Positions 51,460-60,345 of a stretch of 64,000 nucleotides of DNA are shown here, in pieces; position 1 is the stretch's first letter, and each line of letters begins with the position of its first letter. The notes beneath the pieces are model-generated. The model was not told the DNA's origin. It saw only the letters and a list, made by a program, of their open reading frames with translations, and did no database searches. Source of the DNA: Candidatus Paceibacterota bacterium (lineage in GTDB: Bacteria > Verrucomicrobiota > Verrucomicrobiia > Limisphaerales > UBA8199); the NCBI GenBank assembly GCA_035452965.1, contig DAOTCE010000006.1:62001-126000 (forward strand), read 5' to 3'. The translations under genes and the position numbers were made by a program.

Positions 51460-52341
51460 ATGAAGAAGAAGCACGCACTGCGGTTTGGGCTGCCCAAGGG
51501 CAGCTTGCAGGAGGCCACCATTGAGAAGATGGGCAAGGCCGGATTTAACATTTCAGTCGGCAGCCGCTCGTATATTCCCTATGTGGATGACGAGGAGCTG
51601 GAAATCCGGCTGATTCGGGCGCAGGAGATAAGCCGCTATGTTGAGCACGGTTACCTGGATTGCGGCATCACCGGCCACGACTGGATTCAGGAGAACGGCT
51701 CGAAAGTGCACGAGGTGGGTGAATTCCAGTTTAGCAAGGCGACGCGCCAAGCCGCCCGCTGGGTGCTGGCGGTGCCGGAGCACTCGCCAATTCAGTCCGT
51801 GAAAGACCTGCGGGGCAAGCGCATCGCAACTGAGGTTGTCAACCTGACAAAGAAATATCTGCGCCGGCACAAGGTCAAAGCCGAGGTGGAGTTTTCCTGG
51901 GGCGCAACCGAAATGAAGGCGCACGAGCTTGTGGACGCAATCGTGGATATCACGGAGACCGGCTCGTCTCTGCGGGCAAACAAGCTGCGCATCGTGGACA
52001 CACTGTTGACTTCAACCCCACGGCTGATAGCGAACCACTCCTCCTGGCAGGACACCTGGAAGCGGCAGAAGATCCAGAGGCTGGCGCTGTTACTTCAGGG
52101 CGCGCTCGAAGCAGAAACCAAGGTTGGCCTGAAGATGAACGTGGCGCAAAAGAGTCTCCCAAAACTCCTGAAGGCTCTGCCCGCGCTGCGCAATCCGACC
52201 ATTTCCAGTCTCAGCCAGGAAGGCTGGGTGGCGGTAGAGACGATCATTGACGAGCATATCGTGCGCGAGATGATTCCCGCGCTGAAGGCCGCCGGGGCGG
52301 AGGGGATAATCGAGTATCCCCTCAACAAGGTGGTTTACTGA
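51460..52341 (+). CDS. hisG: ATP phosphoribosyltransferase, long form
   Basis: A 293-residue first enzyme of histidine synthesis. FGLPKGSLQEATIEKM opens the periplasmic-binding-like catalytic domain. DCGITGHDWIQENG and VDAIVDITETGSSLRANKL carry the PRPP-binding region. The C-terminal 80 residues (KMNVAQKSLPKLLKALPALRNPTIS onward) are the ACT-like regulatory domain for histidine feedback, so a HisZ partner is not needed. The start at 51460 follows several in-frame upstream codons that lack support. Confidence 0.97.
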   Translation: MKKKHALRFGLPKGSLQEATIEKMGKAGFNISVGSRSYIPYVDDEELEIRLIRAQEISRYVEHGYLDCGITGHDWIQENGSKVHEVGEFQFSKATRQAARWVLAVPEHSPIQSVKDLRGKRIATEVVNLTKKYLRRHKVKAEVEFSWGATEMKAHELVDAIVDITETGSSLRANKLRIVDTLLTSTPRLIANHSSWQDTWKRQKIQRLALLLQGALEAETKVGLKMNVAQKSLPKLLKALPALRNPTISSLSQEGWVAVETIIDEHIVREMIPALKAAGAEGIIEYPLNKVVY

Positions 52342-52347
52342 GGCTGG

Positions 52348-54813
52348 TCAGGGTTGCGCGCCGGCCGATGCGGTTTTGGGCGGTTCGGCGCTGAACCGCA
52401 GGCCGTCCATATGCGAGCCGTTGGGCGTGCGCAGGCGCGCGCAGAAGGCCCAACCCTGGTTAAGCTGTGTCACTTTCAGCAGAACTCGGTTCCAACCCTC
52501 GGTCAGACTGACCTGCGCTTTGTCCGACGCGGGCTGCAAGCCGCGGAAGGTGTTGTTGGTGTGGACAACCTGGTCGTTCAACCAGACTTTCACTCCGTCG
52601 TCGGTGCCCAACTCAAGCAGCGCGGGCTGTTGCCGGTTGGAATAAACCCAATGGCGCGCGTAAGCAACGCGCTGATTGCCCCCCAAGGCTTGTAGCAAAT
52701 CCATGATCCACGGGCGCTTCGCGTCGGGGCCAGGCGGCATCGCCTTCCACTCGACGTCTTGGGCAGCGGGGTTTTCGGGCGGGAAAGCGATGTCGAACAG
52801 TTCGTTGTACTCCTTCCCGTTCTGATGATAGGGCCCGGCAATTTGCCATGTCATGATGTGGTCAGCGCCGTCCTGGATAACCTTCAAGGCCTCCTCGGTG
52901 GCCTTCCGCGCGCCGGAGTCCGAGATGGCCACCAGCACCCTCGCCAAGGCATTGGTCGCCGCCTCCGCCTGCGCATAAGGCAGAGCAGTGGCGATCCTGG
53001 TAATGGTCTGGCCGGCCTCGAGCTGAATGGACGATTCTCTCAACATCGGTTCGGCAAGTGCAAGCGCTTGAGGGTCGGGAATCTCGGCGAGGCCAGCCAG
53101 CACGACGCGCTTCTGGTCCGCGCTCAAGTCCGTGGCGAGGATAGTCCTGAGGGGCTCTATCTGCTCCCTCGCCGGCAGCTTGATCGATTCCTCCTGGGTG
53201 GTAAGGCGCACACAGGTGCGAATAGCCAAGGTGCGGAGATTCTCTTCTGGCGCCTCGCAAGCGACCCTGAGGGCGTCAGGCAACAGCTCAGGATCACAGG
53301 AATCACAAAGTGCGCGAATGGCGGCGGCACGAACCCGTGAATCGGAGGCCGCGACAGCAGCGCGCAGGGCTGCGCGGGTCTTGGGATCAATCTGACCGCC
53401 GCACACTGGGAGGAGAGCAATGCGGGTATCAGTGGTGCCGGTCGCTAACGCTTCCAGCAGAGGCTCCGTGTTCACGCGGCCACGCCGGATTTGAGCCTGG
53501 TGGCAGGCGGAGCTGAGGGCTTCAACAGCCTCAGCACGGGGGGTGTCGGTCTTTGCCTCCGCCACAAACTTGACCATGGCGTCCAATTCGGCGTCGTCCA
53601 CAAGCACGGCCAACGCCTTGAGTGCCGCTTTACGGGCCGACCCAGACCCCTGCCGCACCAACTCCATCAATTTGGGAACCGCCAACTTGTCACCGCGCTC
53701 GCCCAGCGCGCGAGCGATTTCAGCCTGGATATCGGGTTTGGCATCGGGCAAAACCCGAAGCAGTGTTTCGGTTGGATTGCCTCGCTGCAGCTGCACCAAT
53801 GCCCGCCGGGCAGCTCTTTGCTCCTCGCCGTTCGAGGACGCCGCGCAGGCTGACAACACAGGAACCATCGAGGCATCACCCAGAATGCCCAGCGCGTTAA
53901 TAGCCGCCAGCCGCACCTCGGGCGCAGGGCTGCTCACGGTCGCTGCGATGGCTGGCGTCGCGGATATATCACCGCGCTGGCTCAAGCCTTCAACCAGGGC
54001 GGCCTGGACCGGGTGATCAACTCCGCTTAGCAAGCCAACCATGGTCTCGGTCGCATCGGGAACAGTCACTACGCCTACCAGTTGCAGCGCAGCGGTCTGG
54101 CTGGGACCATCCTTGCCAGTGATGGCCCGGGACATCAAAGGCAGGGTCTCTTTTCCGGAAGACTGGATCATTCCGCGATAGGCAGCAGTACGGACAGAGT
54201 CCCTTCTCTCAGAATCGTAAAGCTGCTGATAGATCGCCATAGCCTTTGATTGGCTGCCTTCCACCAGAAGGCGGCTGGCGCAGCGGAGGCACGCATCCAC
54301 GATTGCGTCACGGACAGGCCCCGCGGAATCCGGACGAGCGGCACACAGTGCTTTAAGGCCTCTGGGAGCGTCGACTTGGCCCAAAGCAGTTGCTGCGGCG
54401 GCAGCCACCTGAGCGTCGTGGTCCTTGAGCAATTTGACCAGACCAGATACTGCTCGTTTCTCGGCCCGCAAACCAAGAGAGTTAATAATGCCGACTTTCG
54501 TCAACGATGCGGTCCTGGGCAATGCGTCGATCAAAGCATGCCCTGCTTTGACAGAGGACATGGATTCAAGTGCATAGCGAGCGGAATGAGAGAGTTGCTC
54601 GTCGGTAAGCAGCGCCGCGAGCGCGGGAACCGACCGGTCTGTGCCAATGAGCTTGAGCCGCGCGCAAGCGGCATCTTTCTCAGCTGCGGATGAACCGGAT
54701 TTCAAGACTGCGATCAGGCGTTGCTCCTCGTTCGTTGTCGCGGCCTGCGCTGAAGTGCGAATTGCAGGCAGCAGGATGCTGAGAGTCAAGATCAGGAGGG
54801 GGAGTCTTCTCAT
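52348..54813 (-). CDS. Secreted HEAT-repeat protein
   Basis: An 821-residue protein with a signal peptide (MRRLPLLILTLSILLPAIRTSAQA). Residues about 40-640 form HEAT-like repeats (ALGQVDAPRG, AALKALAVLVDDAELDAMVKFV, AAIRALCDSCDPELLPDALRVA). The last 170 residues form a beta-rich domain (MTWQIAGPYHQNGKEY, ALLELGTDDGVKVWLNDQVVH) as found at the C-termini of some PVC CAZymes. A binding or scaffold role is inferred. It lies about 40 bases after the Gfo/Idh gene stop and is probably cotranscribed. The start at 54813 gives the signal peptide; the in-frame extension to 54909 lies in the gene before it. Confidence 0.85.
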   Translation of the reverse strand: MRRLPLLILTLSILLPAIRTSAQAATTNEEQRLIAVLKSGSSAAEKDAACARLKLIGTDRSVPALAALLTDEQLSHSARYALESMSSVKAGHALIDALPRTASLTKVGIINSLGLRAEKRAVSGLVKLLKDHDAQVAAAAATALGQVDAPRGLKALCAARPDSAGPVRDAIVDACLRCASRLLVEGSQSKAMAIYQQLYDSERRDSVRTAAYRGMIQSSGKETLPLMSRAITGKDGPSQTAALQLVGVVTVPDATETMVGLLSGVDHPVQAALVEGLSQRGDISATPAIAATVSSPAPEVRLAAINALGILGDASMVPVLSACAASSNGEEQRAARRALVQLQRGNPTETLLRVLPDAKPDIQAEIARALGERGDKLAVPKLMELVRQGSGSARKAALKALAVLVDDAELDAMVKFVAEAKTDTPRAEAVEALSSACHQAQIRRGRVNTEPLLEALATGTTDTRIALLPVCGGQIDPKTRAALRAAVAASDSRVRAAAIRALCDSCDPELLPDALRVACEAPEENLRTLAIRTCVRLTTQEESIKLPAREQIEPLRTILATDLSADQKRVVLAGLAEIPDPQALALAEPMLRESSIQLEAGQTITRIATALPYAQAEAATNALARVLVAISDSGARKATEEALKVIQDGADHIMTWQIAGPYHQNGKEYNELFDIAFPPENPAAQDVEWKAMPPGPDAKRPWIMDLLQALGGNQRVAYARHWVYSNRQQPALLELGTDDGVKVWLNDQVVHTNNTFRGLQPASDKAQVSLTEGWNRVLLKVTQLNQGWAFCARLRTPNGSHMDGLRFSAEPPKTASAGAQP

Positions 54814-54853
54814 GGCGGTGTCTGGCAGGGTGACGGGATGGGTGGGCACGGGT

Positions 54854-56167
54854 TCAGATACACCAGGGCGGGCGCTTGGCGATCGCGAGAAAGCGATTGG
54901 CCTCGTCATCCTTTATGAACTGCTCAGCCTCGGGATCCCATTTGAGGCTGCGTTTCAACTGCTTGGCGACGCCGCCCAACAGCAAGGCGCTGGCGGCGCG
55001 GTGAGCGATGTCCGCATCGCAGATCGGCTTCTGCCGGGTGCGGACGCAGTCCAGGAAGTTGCCCGCGTGGCTCCTGCTGTGGTATAGGTGCAATTCGTTC
55101 GGCCGGAGCGGCTCGCGCACGATGTCCGGCGGATCCGACACCAGTGCATCGCGGTCCACGGCGATGCGGCCTTCGGTGCCGACGAAGACCCCGCCGCCGA
55201 CGTTGCCAACCGCTTCGCCCGGATAGGCTTTACCATAAACCACGATCCCGCTGGCGTACTTATAACAGGAACGATCTTCCTCCATGAAGATCTCCACCGG
55301 TCCCGTGTCGTCGGCCGCCGCGGCCCACTGGACTATGTCGTAGTGGTGCTGCCCCCAGTTGAGTTCGCCGATGTCAAAGCGGTGCGCGCTGGCATTGCCG
55401 TCGTAAGGGATCCAAGGCGCGGGACCCAGGTAAAGGTCCCAGTCCAGACCATCGGGCACTGGCTTGGCGGAGCCAAATCGCTGTGGCCAGAAGACGCCGC
55501 CGCCATCCCGATAGGCGTAGATAGCCTGCAACTTGCCAATGCGGCCGCTGCGGATGAATTCGCAGGCGCGACGGAATTTACCGTCGTATTCGCTGCGCTG
55601 CTGAGTGCCGGCTTGAAAGACGCGGCCATACCGCCGCACCGCCGCGAGCATAGCCTGGCTCTCGCGCACGGTCACCGCGGTCGGCTTCTCGCAATAGATA
55701 TCCTTGCCCGCCTCGGCAGCCATGGCGGTCATTATGGCGTGCCAGTGGGCGGGGCTGGCGATCAACACGGCGTCTATGTCGGCCCGGTCGAGGACCTGGC
55801 GAAAGTCCGTATACGCTTCGCACGACTTGTAGTTGCCGACGCCGTAAATCTCGGCGTAGTGGTCGTTCACTTTCTTGCAGGCGTTTTCGCGGCGGTTGCG
55901 CCAGACATCGCAAACGGCCAATACGTGAACATCCTTGCGCCCCGCATAGCCCCCGGCGACATATGTCCATGCGCCGCCCAGCAAGTGGCCGCCCCCCTGG
56001 CCGCCGACGCCGATGAACCCCATCGTGATGCGTTCGCTGGGCGAGAGCGCCCCGCCCCGGCCAAAAACTGACGCCGGAACGATTGTCGGCGCGGCGAACG
56101 CGGCAGCAACGACGGTGGTGGATTGGCGTAGGAAATGGCGGCGGCTGACGGGTGGTGCGGGCTTCAT
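54854..56167 (-). CDS. Tat-exported Gfo/Idh/MocA-family oxidoreductase
   Basis: A 437-residue protein with Tat signal PVSRRHFLRQSTTVVAAAFAA. ITMGFIGVGGQGGGHL is the dinucleotide-binding Rossmann loop. YCEKPTAVTVRESQ carries the EKP motif. GELNWGQHHYDIVQWA is the substrate domain's conserved His/Asp region. It is upstream of, and very probably cotranscribed with, the HEAT-repeat gene. Substrate unknown. The ATG at 56167 is preferred to an upstream TTG. Confidence 0.92.
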   Translation of the reverse strand: MKPAPPVSRRHFLRQSTTVVAAAFAAPTIVPASVFGRGGALSPSERITMGFIGVGGQGGGHLLGGAWTYVAGGYAGRKDVHVLAVCDVWRNRRENACKKVNDHYAEIYGVGNYKSCEAYTDFRQVLDRADIDAVLIASPAHWHAIMTAMAAEAGKDIYCEKPTAVTVRESQAMLAAVRRYGRVFQAGTQQRSEYDGKFRRACEFIRSGRIGKLQAIYAYRDGGGVFWPQRFGSAKPVPDGLDWDLYLGPAPWIPYDGNASAHRFDIGELNWGQHHYDIVQWAAAADDTGPVEIFMEEDRSCYKYASGIVVYGKAYPGEAVGNVGGGVFVGTEGRIAVDRDALVSDPPDIVREPLRPNELHLYHSRSHAGNFLDCVRTRQKPICDADIAHRAASALLLGGVAKQLKRSLKWDPEAEQFIKDDEANRFLAIAKRPPWCI

Positions 56168-56219
56168 ATTCAAGTGCTGCGCAACTGGATAGTTTGAAAC
56201 CTAGCGAGCTGGTTGGTGA

Positions 56220-56591
56220 ATGTCGAGCGCCGGACATTCTGTGAGAAAATGGCTCTTGCAACTGAGTCTCAATTGTCCTACTCTGCCGACAGTGAAACAG
56301 AAGCTGTTGCCCGAACTCGCGGTTCTCGAAGGTTGTCGTGCCGGACATGCGATGTGCCCCCTCAGTCGGGTGCGTACCGGGACAGTCGTCTGCATCAAGA
56401 AGCTTGTCACATCCCCCGAGGTCACCGACCGGTTGCGGGAATTGGGCCTTTGTGAGGAGCAGCGGATCAAACTCCTGGCCAGGCAATCGAATTTCATTTG
56501 TCAGGTCTGCAACGCGCGGCTGGCGATTTCCGGTGAACTGGCAGACTCGATCATGGTGGAAGCTGTCCCGGCATCCACCCAGCGGGCTTGA
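56220..56591 (+). CDS. FeoA-like protein with extended N-terminus
   Basis: A 123-residue product. Residues about 46-118 are an SH3-like FeoA domain (CPLSRVRTGTVVCIKKL, VTDRLRELGLCEEQRIKLLA). It carries a CQVC pair near residue 97, not typical of FeoA. The 45-residue N-terminal extension is unsupported and an internal ATG at 56352 (MCPLSRV) may be the true start. It is first in the feo operon. Confidence 0.75.
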   Translation: MSSAGHSVRKWLLQLSLNCPTLPTVKQKLLPELAVLEGCRAGHAMCPLSRVRTGTVVCIKKLVTSPEVTDRLRELGLCEEQRIKLLARQSNFICQVCNARLAISGELADSIMVEAVPASTQRA

Positions 56592-56620
56592 GTCGCGCCG
56601 ACTTGCCCCACAACGAAGCC

Positions 56621-56863
56621 ATGCCCCCCTCCCTCCAACCCTTGACTTCGCTTGCCTTAGGGACCACGGCCACCGTCGTTGATATCAAACTGCCCTCCGA
56701 AACGCGGCCGCGATTGATGGAAATGGGCTTGCTGGTGGGAACTCCGGTTGAGCTTGTGCGTTTTGCTCCGCTCGGCGATCCGGTGGAGATCAAGGTTCGC
56801 GGTTACCATTTGACTTTGCGCAAGCACGAAGCGGAGCAGATTCTGGTGCAAGTTAATGGGTAA
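56621..56863 (+). CDS. feoA: Ferrous iron transport protein A
   Basis: An 80-residue SH3-like FeoA. LTSLALGTTATVVDI and PRLMEMGLLVGTPVELVRFAPLGDPVEIKVRGYHL are diagnostic. FeoA modulates FeoB. It overlaps the feoB start by 8 bases (ATGGGTAA). It differs from the upstream FeoA-like protein in lacking the CQVC pair. The ATG at 56621 is the first in frame. Confidence 0.92.
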   Translation: MPPSLQPLTSLALGTTATVVDIKLPSETRPRLMEMGLLVGTPVELVRFAPLGDPVEIKVRGYHLTLRKHEAEQILVQVNG

Positions 56864-59195
56864 GCCCGGCGGAGCATCTTCCACCGATCCAGGGCAGGCA
56901 GTCTTGCCTACCGGGGCGGCGCCGGTCGGCGCTGCCGCCCCCAGTTCCTCGACCAAGTCCTCCCAGGCGGCAGGCGGCGCTTTTCCTCCGTATGTCGTGC
57001 TGACAGGCAATCCGAACTCAGGCAAGACGACGCTGTTCAATGCCCTGACTGGTTTGCGCGCGAAGGTCGGCAACTACGCGGGAGTAACGGTCGAGCGCAA
57101 GGAGGGCCGTTTGCTCGGCGCGCCGGCTGGCATCAACGCGCGAGTGTTGGATTTGCCCGGCACCTACAGCCTGAGCCCGCGCTCACTTGACGAGCAGATT
57201 TCGCGCGACGTGTTGCTCAATCGGCTGCCGGAGGTGCCCGCGCCGTCAGTCATCATCGTGGTAGTCGATGCTTCGAATCTGCAGCGCAATCTCTACTACT
57301 CCACGCAAGTGATTGAACTGGGATATCCAACAATCATCGCACTGAACATGATTGATGTGGCGGAGGAGAATGGACATTACATCGACGCGGCGAAACTGTC
57401 CGGCGAATTGGGCGTGCCTGTGCTGCCGCTCATCGCCAGCACCGGTCGCGGTGTGCCCGCACTCCGCGAGGCGGTCCTTTCCAAGCTCCAAGAACCACTC
57501 CGGTCCAGGCCGCCCCAATTCTCCAAGTTACCAGCGTCGGTCGAAGCGGAGGCAAACGCGCTGGCCCAATTACTCGCGGGGACCTTCCACGAGCGCCGCC
57601 CGCAGGCTGCGGCGGAGGCGTTGCTGATTCTTGGCAACGAAAAGGCGCTGGCCTCCAGCCTCCAGCATTACTCGGCGCCCATACAGGAAGCCGTTGCCGC
57701 CGCGCGAACCCGTCTCGAGGCCGGAGGGATTGATTGGCGCGGCGTCACCATCGAGAGCCGTTACCTGGCTGTGGCGGCGATCCAGCGCGCAGTCACCTCC
57801 GAACTCGCGCCTCCGGGCGAGACGTTCAGTGACAAACTGGACCGCGTGCTGACGCACAAGTTCTGGGGCACGATCATCTTTCTGGCCGTCATGACCTTCA
57901 TGTTTCAGAGCATTTTCACCTTCGCCCGCATTCCCATGGACGCGATGCAAATGGGCGTAGACTGGCTCGGATACGCCGTGGGAAACCTAATCCCCCCCGG
58001 GGATCTGAACAGCCTGTTGGTAGACGGGGTGATTGCCGGCGTGGGTGCCGTGGTGGTGTTTCTTCCGCAAATCCTGCTGCTGTTTCTCTTCATCGGCTTT
58101 CTCGAAGACACCGGTTATATGGCCCGTGCGGCGTTTCTTATGGACCGCCTTATGAGCAAGGTCGGCCTGCACGGCAAAAGCTTCATCCCGATGCTGAGTT
58201 CCTTCGCCTGCGCCATTCCTGGGATTATGGCGACCCGCACCATCGAGAGCCCCAAGGACCGTTTGGTAACCATCCTGGTGGCGCCGTTGATGAGTTGCGC
58301 CGCCCGGCTCCCCGTCTATACGCTGCTCATCGCCGCCTGCATCCCCAACCTCACGGTGCTCGGTTTTCTGAAACTGCCCGGGCTGACGATGCTGGCCATG
58401 TATCTGCTAGGCATCGTGGTTGCCCTGTTGATGGCCTGGCTGTTCAAAAAGACCCTGCTCAAGGGAGACACGCCCATGCTCATCATGGAATTGCCGCCCT
58501 ACAAACGGCCGCTGCTGCGGGTTGTCCTCCGCCACATGTGGGACCGCTCGAAACTCTTCCTGCGCCGTGCGGGAACCGTGATCCTCGGCATCAATATCCT
58601 GCTCTGGTTCCTCGCCACCTATCCCCATGCAACCGAATCGCAGTTGGCCGCCGCGACCCAGCGCGCACGCTTGCAGGCCGAAATGGCCCAGCCCCTCTCC
58701 TCTGAACAGGCCGCCGCCATCCGCACCCAACTCCAAGGGCTCGACGACCAGGCCGCCGGCGAGCGGCTGCGCCAGAGCTTCGCCGGACGGTTAGGCCGCC
58801 TGATTGAACCAGTGATTGCTCCCCTCGGATTCGATTGGAAAATCGGTATCGGCATCATTACCTCCTTTGCCGCTAGGGAGGTTTTTGTCAGCACCATGTC
58901 CACTGTCTATAACGTGGGCCGGTCAGACACCGCCCCCTCCAGCATGACCAACCTCGTTCAGACCCTCCAAGCCCAGAAAAGGCCGGACGGCACGCCCGTC
59001 TACACCCCTTTGACTGCGGTCACGCTAATGGTCTTTTACGTCTTTGCCCTGCAGTGCGTCAGCACAGTCGCCATCGTACGCCGCGAGACCAATGGCTGGA
59101 AGTGGCCATTTTTCCAGTGGTTATACATGGGCGCGCTGGCTTGGGGCTTGGCCTTCCTGACCCATGTTGGGGGGCGCTTATTGGGTTGGGTTTGA
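56856..59195 (+). CDS. feoB: Ferrous iron transporter FeoB
   Basis: A 779-residue G-protein-coupled Fe2+ permease. G1 is GNPNSGKTT at 51-59, G3 DLPGTYSL, G4 NMID. Helical membrane core follows with GFLEDTGYMARAAFLMDRLMSKVGLHGKSFIPMLSSFACAIPGIMATR and a second Gate region (APLMSCAARLPVYTL), typical of FeoB. An N-terminal extension of about 40 Ala/Pro/Gly/Ser-rich residues precedes the G domain (see findings). No feoC is adjacent. Fur-type control is expected but no box was found. Confidence 0.96.
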   Translation: MGKPGGASSTDPGQAVLPTGAAPVGAAAPSSSTKSSQAAGGAFPPYVVLTGNPNSGKTTLFNALTGLRAKVGNYAGVTVERKEGRLLGAPAGINARVLDLPGTYSLSPRSLDEQISRDVLLNRLPEVPAPSVIIVVVDASNLQRNLYYSTQVIELGYPTIIALNMIDVAEENGHYIDAAKLSGELGVPVLPLIASTGRGVPALREAVLSKLQEPLRSRPPQFSKLPASVEAEANALAQLLAGTFHERRPQAAAEALLILGNEKALASSLQHYSAPIQEAVAAARTRLEAGGIDWRGVTIESRYLAVAAIQRAVTSELAPPGETFSDKLDRVLTHKFWGTIIFLAVMTFMFQSIFTFARIPMDAMQMGVDWLGYAVGNLIPPGDLNSLLVDGVIAGVGAVVVFLPQILLLFLFIGFLEDTGYMARAAFLMDRLMSKVGLHGKSFIPMLSSFACAIPGIMATRTIESPKDRLVTILVAPLMSCAARLPVYTLLIAACIPNLTVLGFLKLPGLTMLAMYLLGIVVALLMAWLFKKTLLKGDTPMLIMELPPYKRPLLRVVLRHMWDRSKLFLRRAGTVILGINILLWFLATYPHATESQLAAATQRARLQAEMAQPLSSEQAAAIRTQLQGLDDQAAGERLRQSFAGRLGRLIEPVIAPLGFDWKIGIGIITSFAAREVFVSTMSTVYNVGRSDTAPSSMTNLVQTLQAQKRPDGTPVYTPLTAVTLMVFYVFALQCVSTVAIVRRETNGWKWPFFQWLYMGALAWGLAFLTHVGGRLLGWV

Positions 59196-59353
59196 CGAGT
59201 TGCGCAGAGGCGGGCGTTCTGGTGACTGGAGAGTTGTGCCGTTATCTCCGCCGACCAGTGCTTGCAGACCAACGGCCCCCTTCAAGAAAAAAGCAAAAAA
59301 GGGGCTTGCATCTGGCACGATCCAAGCGGTATATTTCCGTGCGTAATACGGCA

Positions 59354-60169
59354 ATGACCGTGAGATTAGCGAACTCAAATTCGCGTAAGTTACAGCGGTG
59401 GCGAGGCTTTACGCTCGTCGAACTACTGACCGTCATTGCTACCATTGGCATACTGGCCGCCCTGTTGCTCCCAATTCTGAGCAAAGCCAAAGGCAAGGCT
59501 CAACGCACTACCTGCCTTTCCAACCTTCGGCAACTGGGATTTGCTTGGGCTATGTACCGAGATGACAACAGCGACTACATCGCCGAATCCTATCCGGGCA
59601 GCAGCGCCACGGACATCAACCCCGAGGTTTGGGTTCGCGGAGACATGAACAAGCTTGCCGAAGCGGGCAACAAAGACCTGATTCGGCAAGGCAAGCTCTT
59701 CCCCTATAACCGCAGCCTGGGTATTTATCATTGTGCCGCTGACCGGGGCGTCTGTATCGACGGCAAGTTGGTGCCTACCGTGCGTAGTTACTCGATGAAC
59801 AGTTTTATGGGTGCGCGCAATTCTCTTAACCCACCCATACCGTCCACCGCTGGCGACTATGTGCGGTTCTATGCCAAGTACTCGGAAATCCCACGCCCGG
59901 ACAACATGTGGGTCTTGGTGGAGGAAGACGAGCGCAGCATCAACGACGGATTCTTCGTTACCGATCCCACAGGCCGGATATGGTATGACTTCCCAGCCAT
60001 TTCCAATGCGCGCCACAATCTCAGCTACGCCCTCAATTTTGCGGATGGTCACTCTGCAATCTGGCGGCATCGGGACCCGCGCACCCTGCTCGTCAGCATC
60101 AATAATACCGAGCAGCCCGGCAATCGAGACCTCGAGCGCCTGGCCAAATCAACCACGACCCGGAAGTGA
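59354..60169 (+). CDS. Type II secretion/PVC pseudopilin-like protein
   Basis: A 271-residue protein. RWRG-FTLVELLTVIATIGILAALLLPILSKA is the prepilin cleavage site (after Gly18, Glu at +5). YALNFADGHSAIWRHRDP is the H-x-DG-like C-terminal motif. It shares RQGKLFPY, VRSYSMN and other stretches with the product of 24590-25324, showing paralogy. It lies about 158 bp after feoB on the same strand; no convincing Shine-Dalgarno. Confidence 0.88.
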   Translation: MTVRLANSNSRKLQRWRGFTLVELLTVIATIGILAALLLPILSKAKGKAQRTTCLSNLRQLGFAWAMYRDDNSDYIAESYPGSSATDINPEVWVRGDMNKLAEAGNKDLIRQGKLFPYNRSLGIYHCAADRGVCIDGKLVPTVRSYSMNSFMGARNSLNPPIPSTAGDYVRFYAKYSEIPRPDNMWVLVEEDERSINDGFFVTDPTGRIWYDFPAISNARHNLSYALNFADGHSAIWRHRDPRTLLVSINNTEQPGNRDLERLAKSTTTRK

Positions 60170-60345
60170 CCTTTAGGCTCAGGTTGATCGGCACATCTTG
60201 TCCCGTTTTCCCTTCATAAAGCGAAAGCCTGCACGAGTCTAATCGCTTAGCTCCGGGCAGGTAATACGTTAGCGGTTTGCCGGAACCATACACTCACAGC
60301 AATCCGCCATGATCAAGTCTCACGGCGACATTCCTCGGTCCAGAT

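Noticed and set aside
55088..56071. Plus-strand frame of 327 codons over the Gfo/Idh gene
   Set aside because: The opposite strand has a Tat signal and EKP motif; this frame has no recognisable features.
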